Assembly: GCA_031550975.1 (NCBI GenBank)
Contig: JAVBOC010000009.1
Location: forward strand, 1 to 64,000
Reading direction: 5' to 3'
Source of the DNA: UBA947 sp031550975
GTDB taxonomy: Bacteria > Cyanobacteriota > Vampirovibrionia > Gastranaerophilales > Gastranaerophilaceae
DNA length: 64,000 nt
Shown here piece after piece: positions 58,784 to 64,000 of this stretch. Within the stretch, counting starts at the first letter, position 1, and the number at the start of each line of letters is the position of its first letter. Position numbers and translations under genes: made by a program. Under the pieces are notes generated by a model that had not been told where the DNA came from, did no database searches, and saw only the letters and a list, made by a program, of their open reading frames with translations.

Positions 58784-59743
58784 ATGCGAATTTCCCAAAA
58801 AACAATACAACAATTGAAATCAATACCCCCGGCAAAAGATTTGACACATCACTTGCAGACAAATTTGCTTGGAGTTTGTGGGCTTAGAGAGGAATTTGAA
58901 AGAACTCCAAATGCAAGCAGATACCTTGGAGTTGTGCCGGAATCCTGGACTGGAAATATACCGGAAAAAATCAATGCAACAAAAGAGATTTTTTCAAGAT
59001 TCGCCAAAAGCCGCAATCTTGATGCGCTTATAAGAGGATTTAAAAAGCACTTGGGAATAAAACCAGAAGCGCGCTGGGTGGGTGAAGGTCACTTTGGATT
59101 TGTTTTTAATCTGGAGATCAAAAAAATAAATTATGCACTAAAAGTTTATAAACCAGATGCATTCTGGGAATATCACCACGGACCGGGAAATGAAATCCAG
59201 AACGCATGTTTTGCAGATAAAAACGGTTTTTCTGGGAGATATGCGCCTTTTTGTTTTGGCAAATTCGCACTTAGCGAAAAAGACCGAGACGGGTTTTTGG
59301 TTACTAAATTTGTTGATGAAAAAAACTTTTTAGAATTGCAATGGAATAACAAGGGGTTATATAGGCTTGCAGAATATGTTTCTTGCCCTGATTACTGGCG
59401 AAGCGGCAACACAAGAGGAGACACAATAGTTGATTTTGGACAAATACATTTAAATGAAAAGCTGGCTGATAATAAAAAACGGCAATTTGCTATGCTGATA
59501 TTAAATGTCATGGACAAACAAGCCGGAGAATATGCGCAAAGCCTTAGAAACATGTACGGCGATACAAAAGAATTTATTGAAGCGTTGAAATATGTTAACG
59601 CTTCAATAAATAACAACGCAGATGAATTATTAGCGGTAACCCGCCACGAACGTGCGACATTAGAGAGAATTACAAGGGTGTGCAACGAACCTCCAACAAA
59701 ACCTCCGTTTACAACTAAATCTTTTGAGCTGGATTTCTCCTAG
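58784..59743 (+). CDS. Protein-kinase-like protein of unknown target
   Basis: 319 residues. The middle shows an ePK layout: glycine loop GEGHFGFV (G100-x-G102-x2-G105), ATP lysine in YALKVYK (K120), helix-C glutamate in NEIQNACF (E137), a hinge-like FLVTKFVDEKNF, a catalytic loop like CPDYWRSGN (D203, N209; the HRD His and Arg are absent), and IVDFGQI (DFG at 217-219). No activation segment or large C-lobe of usual size is seen, as in compact effector kinases. No signal peptide. The family is not recognised. No ribosome site is clear. Confidence 0.75.
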   Translation: MRISQKTIQQLKSIPPAKDLTHHLQTNLLGVCGLREEFERTPNASRYLGVVPESWTGNIPEKINATKEIFSRFAKSRNLDALIRGFKKHLGIKPEARWVGEGHFGFVFNLEIKKINYALKVYKPDAFWEYHHGPGNEIQNACFADKNGFSGRYAPFCFGKFALSEKDRDGFLVTKFVDEKNFLELQWNNKGLYRLAEYVSCPDYWRSGNTRGDTIVDFGQIHLNEKLADNKKRQFAMLILNVMDKQAGEYAQSLRNMYGDTKEFIEALKYVNASINNNADELLAVTRHERATLERITRVCNEPPTKPPFTTKSFELDFS

Positions 59744-59748
59744 TATAT

Positions 59749-59787
59749 AAACTTTATATTTACAATCCGTTACAATCTATAAAGTTT
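59749..59787 (+). terminator. Hairpin after the kinase-like gene
   Basis: The perfect ten-base arms AAACTTTATA/TATAAAGTTT are followed by a T/A run. Inside the loop TTACAATC occurs twice in direct order. Confidence 0.55.
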
Positions 59788-59849
59788 TTAAAAAATAATC
59801 CGATAATGTAATTGTTGAAACTACCGGGTATAAATTTAAGGAGTATAGT

Positions 59850-59990
59850 ATGATTAATGAGACAACAAAACTGGCATCAGCAACAATAGATTTGGGAGCG
59901 ATTGAGCCAGCAGCAATTGATTTCAACATTCCACTACAGACGCTATTTGACGATGTAATCGAATTTATCAGCGTTTCTAGTTTCTCGTAG
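59850..59990 (+). CDS. 46-residue small protein
   Basis: Acidic to neutral peptide starting MINETTKLASATIDLG and ending VIEFISVSSFS. AAGGAG is six bases before the ATG, a strong terminator follows about 60 bp later, and a palindrome separates it from the gene upstream. No family, signal peptide or membrane helix is seen. It is too short for certainty; it may be a signalling or RiPP-like peptide, though no modifying enzyme is nearby. Confidence 0.5.
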   Translation: MINETTKLASATIDLGAIEPAAIDFNIPLQTLFDDVIEFISVSSFS

Positions 59991-60047
59991 CTCAAAAACA
60001 GCACGAGCGAACGAGCAAGAAGTGTGACAAAGAGAATTTGAACACTA

Positions 60048-60078
60048 AAACAGACCCCCCAGTTGGGTCTGTTTTTTT
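60048..60078 (+). terminator. Terminator of the 46-residue gene
   Basis: The stem AAACAGACCC/GGGTCTGTTT with a seven-base loop precedes seven or more T. Confidence 0.88.
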
Positions 60079-60119
60079 ATGTTTTTGTGCTATTATTAGG
60101 GGGTAAGAGGGATTTTCAA

Positions 60120-62222
60120 ATGAAGAAAAAATTATTAGTTTTAGGTGCAGCATTAATGATGGTTCAACCGGCTTTTGCTGGTTTTAGAGAACACTTTGAA
60201 CTGGGTCAGCAATATCTCTCGAACTATCAGTATTCGAGTGCGATAACCGAGTTCAAAAACGCACTAAGAATAAACTATATGGACAACTCTGCAAGAATCG
60301 GGCTGTTAAATTCTTATATCGCCCGCGGAACTCACTACGCGACGCAGGAAAAGAATTATAAGAAAGCGGCTGACGACTACCGCAGCGCGCTGTTCTATCT
60401 TGTTTATTATCCGACTAACGCAAGCGCTGTACAGAATTCAGCCACCGCTATTACTCAAGTAACAGGAAACTTAAACAAATGTTTGACCTTCTTAAACTAC
60501 GACATGAGCCCTGCAAACAGATTTCAAACAGCAAAACAACTGCGCGCAGAAGGCGAATTTGCCGCTGCGGGTTATGAATTCACCCAATCATTGGGCGATA
60601 AAAAACAAATTAAAGACAGCTTTATGCAAGTCGGCGACATAATGAAATTAATCGGCAACGACCCGAAAGCGGGCGAGTTCTATAAAAAAGCCATTGCTGT
60701 GGACCCGACAGATGTTGAGTTGCGTATGTCTTATGCAAAAATCCTCGACAAAATGGGTTCTGAAGAAGCTGCTGTTAACGAATACAACTATATTTTGACA
60801 AGAAATATTGACAACAAAGAAACCTTGTACGCATTGGAGCGGATTTATAAAAAGAAGTTAGAAACCTCACCGAGCGACTCGCAGGTAACTTCAAACCTCG
60901 GCGCCATCATGCAAAAACAGGGGAATTATGATGAGGCGTTAAGATATTATTCAAAAGCCGAATATCTAGACCCGGCAAATATCACCACACGCATAAACGT
61001 CGGAACTCTTTACCAGCAAAAAGGAGATTACAAAACAGCAATTACGGCTTACGATTCTGTTTTGATTTTGTATCCGGATAACGCATCAGCAAACCTTTAC
61101 AAAGCACAGTGCAAAGCTGAATTAGGCGACAAAAAAGCTGCGCTTGAACTATACAAAAAAGTTCTGACTCTTGACCCGGGAAATTCTGTTGCTCAGACTC
61201 AAATAGTCGAGTTAGCGCGTGCGACCATGCCGCCGGCACAGTTTATGGAATATATAAAACGCAATGCGCCGGGAGTTGACCCATCTGAGGTTATGTACAA
61301 TTATGCACTCGATTTGCACAAGCAAAATAAACTCGATGAGGCGATTGCAATGTATAACGAAGTATTAAAAATTGACGCAAACGACCCTGAAGTATATTTG
61401 AACCTGGGTCTGGCTCAAGCTCAACAGAAAAACTATGCTGCTGCTGCGAATACTCTTAGGACAGCAAGCGCGAAATTCCCTAACGACAAATCTTTAAAGG
61501 ATGAATTGGCAAGAGTAAGCGGAAGCATCACAGACCAAGAACTTGATATTGCTGCTGATTTTTATAATAAAGGGGATTACAAAAACGCGATTGATGCGTA
61601 TTTAAAAGTTCAGCCGGCAACCGCGGATACTATGCTCGGGGTCGCATCTTCGTATCAAAACCTGAAAAATAATGCCTCGGCTATTGAATATTACAAAAAA
61701 GCGCTTGATATGAGACCTACGGATTCCGATATAGCTTATTATATTGCGGCACTTTATGCTGAGCAGGACAAATGGGCTGAGGCTAAAACCTATGCGGCAA
61801 AATCGCTCGCGTTAAATAAGACAAACAAAGACGCCCTCACTTTGTACAATTCAATTAACGAACAGGAAAACTCCGCTGCACTTGAAAAGGCTATCGCATT
61901 ATTTGATGCTGAAAAATACGATCAGAGTTTGACTGAGTTTAACGCAATTATCGCAAAAGATGCGAAAAACGGATATGCGCTCTACTATCGCGGCATGGTT
62001 TATGATGCCAAAGAAAAATACAACGAGGCAATTGCTGATTACAAAAACGCTTACATAGCCGACTCAAGTCTTACTGTTGTCAACTACCTGATAGCAGTGG
62101 ATTACGACAACTTAAACCAACCGAAAAACGCGCTGCCATACTATAAAAAGTTCGTTGAAAATTACAAGGAAGACGACGACTTCAAAACCTACGCAACAGA
62201 ACGTATGAAACAGATTAAATAG
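60120..62222 (+). CDS. Large exported TPR-repeat protein
   Basis: 700 residues. Signal peptide (MKKKLLVLGAALMMVQPAFA, then GFREHF). The rest is one long series of tetratricopeptide repeats, about 15 (NLGAIMQKQGNYDEALRYYS; INVGTLYQQKGDYKTAITAY; LYYRGMVYDAKEKYNEAIAD). It is likely a periplasmic scaffold for envelope complexes. The chosen ATG has AGAGGG upstream; the longer start adds 19 residues that spoil the signal peptide. dus begins after 1 bp. Confidence 0.88.
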   Translation: MKKKLLVLGAALMMVQPAFAGFREHFELGQQYLSNYQYSSAITEFKNALRINYMDNSARIGLLNSYIARGTHYATQEKNYKKAADDYRSALFYLVYYPTNASAVQNSATAITQVTGNLNKCLTFLNYDMSPANRFQTAKQLRAEGEFAAAGYEFTQSLGDKKQIKDSFMQVGDIMKLIGNDPKAGEFYKKAIAVDPTDVELRMSYAKILDKMGSEEAAVNEYNYILTRNIDNKETLYALERIYKKKLETSPSDSQVTSNLGAIMQKQGNYDEALRYYSKAEYLDPANITTRINVGTLYQQKGDYKTAITAYDSVLILYPDNASANLYKAQCKAELGDKKAALELYKKVLTLDPGNSVAQTQIVELARATMPPAQFMEYIKRNAPGVDPSEVMYNYALDLHKQNKLDEAIAMYNEVLKIDANDPEVYLNLGLAQAQQKNYAAAANTLRTASAKFPNDKSLKDELARVSGSITDQELDIAADFYNKGDYKNAIDAYLKVQPATADTMLGVASSYQNLKNNASAIEYYKKALDMRPTDSDIAYYIAALYAEQDKWAEAKTYAAKSLALNKTNKDALTLYNSINEQENSAALEKAIALFDAEKYDQSLTEFNAIIAKDAKNGYALYYRGMVYDAKEKYNEAIADYKNAYIADSSLTVVNYLIAVDYDNLNQPKNALPYYKKFVENYKEDDDFKTYATERMKQIK

Positions 62223-62223
62223 C

Positions 62224-63225
62224 ATGAAAAACCATTCAACTATTCAACCTTTCAACCTTTCAACTGCTTTGCAAAGCAAAGTTTCTTTAGCACCTATGGC
62301 GGGAATTACCGACTACGTGCTGCGTTCGCTTGTGCGGCGTTATTCAAAAACCTGTTTGCTCACGACCGAGATGATAAGTTCGGAGTTCCTCGCACAACAG
62401 CGTAACAAAATCTCTCTCACGGATTTTTCGGGCGAAGGGGTTATTTATAAATTTGCTCCGGATCATCACCCGATAGCTTATCAATTGAGCGGACATAAAC
62501 CTCATTTGATAAAAGCCGCGGCTGAGTATTTGTCTCCGATGGCAGATATTATTGATATCAACATGGGCTGTCCTGTGAACAAAGTTGTAAAAGGGCAAGA
62601 CGGCTGCGCTTTGATGCGAAACCCTTCACTTGCGGCTGATTTGGTTAAGGCAGCAAAAGACGGTACAGATAAGCCAATAAGCGTCAAGTTCCGACTCGGT
62701 TATACGCTGGATGAATTGAATTATGTCGAATACGGCCAGCAAATGCAAAAAGCCGGTGCGGAGTTTATAACCATCCATGCCAGAACCCGCTCCCAGATGT
62801 ATTCGGGACAAGCCGACTGGAAGATGGTTCGTGCGCTCAAAGAAAACGTTGATATCCCTGTTTTTGCAAACGGCGATGTTGTTGACATTGAAACTGCCGA
62901 ACAGTGCCTGGAACAATCAGGCGCAGACGGGGTCGCAATCGGCCGCGGCGCACTTGGCGATCCGACATTACTGCACAGAATTGAACATTATCTCACAACA
63001 GGTGAAAAACTTCCGCCACCATCATTAGAAGAAAAAATAGAGATGCTAAAATGGCACCTTGACGAAGAAATCAAACTGCGCGGAGAAGATATCGGGATAA
63101 AATTCACACGCAAATTCTACCCTTACTATATTTCAGGGGTCCAAAACGCCGCAAAACTGCGCGGACAATTGGTCACAGAAGACAGCTATGACAGAATCAT
63201 GCAGTTACTAAAAATGAATTACTAG
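62224..63225 (+). CDS. dus: tRNA-dihydrouridine synthase
   Basis: FMN enzyme that reduces specific uridines of tRNA. The 333 residues contain LAPMAGITDYVLRSLV, the catalytic cysteine in DINMGCPVNKVVK, FRLGYT, ITIHARTRSQMYSG and VFANGDV. The N-terminal residues KNHSTIQPFNLST are encoded by an octamer repeat, so this stretch is probably not functional. It follows the TPR gene after 1 bp and converges on the methyltransferase, overlapping by 4 nt. Confidence 0.94.
   Translation: MKNHSTIQPFNLSTALQSKVSLAPMAGITDYVLRSLVRRYSKTCLLTTEMISSEFLAQQRNKISLTDFSGEGVIYKFAPDHHPIAYQLSGHKPHLIKAAAEYLSPMADIIDINMGCPVNKVVKGQDGCALMRNPSLAADLVKAAKDGTDKPISVKFRLGYTLDELNYVEYGQQMQKAGAEFITIHARTRSQMYSGQADWKMVRALKENVDIPVFANGDVVDIETAEQCLEQSGADGVAIGRGALGDPTLLHRIEHYLTTGEKLPPPSLEEKIEMLKWHLDEEIKLRGEDIGIKFTRKFYPYYISGVQNAAKLRGQLVTEDSYDRIMQLLKMNY
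62233..62264 (+). repeat. Octamer repeat block B (4 x 8 bp) at the start of dus
   Basis: CATTCAAC, TATTCAAC, CTTTCAAC and CTTTCAAC, exactly 32 bp. It is read as HSTIQPFNLST, the same peptide as block A in the helical-repeat gene. Confidence 0.85.
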
Positions 63226-63941
63226 AGCTTTTTTAGGGTAATCCATTTAAGAACAACAGGCCTTACCTTTTCACCAACAAACATATTAAATCCCCATTTG
63301 TTGTGATAATAGTGGCCTCTACAAGCTTTTTCCTCATTATAGAGTTCTATATTCGCCACGGCAAATCCATACCACTTCGCAAATCTTCTTATCATTGATA
63401 GAGGGAAGTGACAATAACCACACTTTATGTCATCCGCATTGTTTGGTTCTATATTGCGGGATTTTTCAAGCAAGGCATCAAACAAAAAGAACCCGCCTTT
63501 TTTCAAGGAGGCAGCCACATTTTTTGTAACTCTTTCTAATTCTTCACCCGTAAAATGCTGACTCACATGAACCATAAAAGCACCGTCAAATTTTTGTTTA
63601 AACGGACCGTTAAGAATGTCATCTTCTTGTACAATTACATTAGAAAGACCACTGAGTTTTGCATGTTCTTTAATATTATTACGTCCTCTTTGGGAGAGTT
63701 CATATGCTGTCATTTTGTAACCTTTTTTGGCTAAGGGAATTGTAATGCGGCCGTCGCCCGCACCTATGTCAGCATAAGATTTTTCCCTGTCAGGTAATTC
63801 CAACAGTGCAGTTTTTATAACCTTTAAATCCGGCATATAACCATTTGGTCGAGCAGCAAAACCATAATAATGCGGATCATACGCATCATTTTTTATTGCA
63901 CTAAAATTCATCTGTCTTTGAGGATTGATTTTAATTTGCAT
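63222..63941 (-). CDS. SAM-dependent methyltransferase with F-S-A leader
   Basis: 239 residues. The leader MQIKINPQRQMNFSAIKN carries the motif shared with three other proteins. A class I methyltransferase follows: motif I YADIGAGDGRITIPLA, an acidic YELSQ strand, IVQEDDILNG and LKKGGFFLFDALLE. The C-terminal segment has paired cysteines (KCGYCHF). The substrate is unknown. No Shine-Dalgarno is visible. The gene ends in the last codons of dus. Confidence 0.8.
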   Translation of the reverse strand: MQIKINPQRQMNFSAIKNDAYDPHYYGFAARPNGYMPDLKVIKTALLELPDREKSYADIGAGDGRITIPLAKKGYKMTAYELSQRGRNNIKEHAKLSGLSNVIVQEDDILNGPFKQKFDGAFMVHVSQHFTGEELERVTKNVAASLKKGGFFLFDALLEKSRNIEPNNADDIKCGYCHFPLSMIRRFAKWYGFAVANIELYNEEKACRGHYYHNKWGFNMFVGEKVRPVVLKWITLKKL

Positions 63942-64000
63942 GTTATATTTGAAAACCGGACAAAAAGTTTTTTGCTATGGAATAAGTTTTATTTTAGCGA

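Noticed and set aside
63942..64000. A promoter for the methyltransferase at the right end
   Set aside because: TATAAC touches the start codon and no -35 is visible; too little sequence to judge.

Overview
The window is an AT-rich bacterial chromosome segment packed with housekeeping genes. It carries no CRISPR array, prophage, transposase or rRNA. Several traits suggest a deep-branching, Gram-negative-type member of the Cyanobacteria/Melainabacteria line, probably a gut-type Gastranaerophilales. These traits are KDO synthesis genes (kdsD, kdsC), TolC-type outer-membrane proteins, an L10 leader whose end resembles cyanobacterial ones, a prepilin-like protein with an F-T-L-A-E motif, and several unknown proteins that begin with a short leader ending in F-[STC]-[AS]. 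The lineage is inferred, not proven.

Layout. 1-9.8 kb, mostly minus strand: tRNA-Arg, an LCP cell-wall ligase, MgtE, a soluble histidine kinase, then a tightly packed run (helical-repeat protein, ruvX, DUF1292, a Clp_N-only protein, tilS, hpt) and a stand-alone ClpX-type zinc finger. 9.8-13 kb, plus strand: TPR lipoprotein, lgt, argS. 13-19.7 kb: a regulator made of four GntR-type winged helices, a histone-H1-like DNA-binding protein, and a two-gene recombination module (tandem dead/active SF1 helicase plus Fe-S nuclease). 19.7-26.3 kb, minus strand: rplJ-rplL with its leader, an unknown membrane protein, the operon pxpA-yvcK-panB-panC, and rpsT. 26.5-34.4 kb, minus strand: an uncharacterised HAD phosphatase / class III aminotransferase / Cys-type hydrolase operon, two TolC-type genes (one fused to a periplasmic binding domain), and a prepilin-like protein.

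35-42.8 kb, plus strand: kdsD-kdsC-queD-uppP, then two related four-helix membrane proteins of unknown function and a GH13 enzyme. 42.8-51.3 kb: panD, yajQ, trxB, small exported proteins, pgi, a tandem pair of APC permeases, and glyQ. 51.5-58.7 kb: a P-loop kinase, recN, a large GH13 enzyme, a NarL-type regulator, a TPR protein, tRNA-Phe with an interrupted partial copy beside it, and infC with an ATA start. 58.7-64 kb: a protein-kinase-like protein, a 46-residue small ORF, a large TPR protein, dus, and a methyltransferase.

The genes jointly cover envelope building (lgt, LCP, uppP, KDO), pantothenate synthesis (panB, panC, panD), glucan metabolism (two GH13 enzymes, pgi), translation and DNA repair. 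The most unusual content is the helicase/nuclease pair, the four-domain GntR protein, the kinase-like protein, the binding-protein/TolC fusion, the paired membrane proteins, several repeat families (including exact 32-bp blocks of four octamers read in frame inside genes), and a group of genes whose -10 box lies only 6-7 nt before the ATG.
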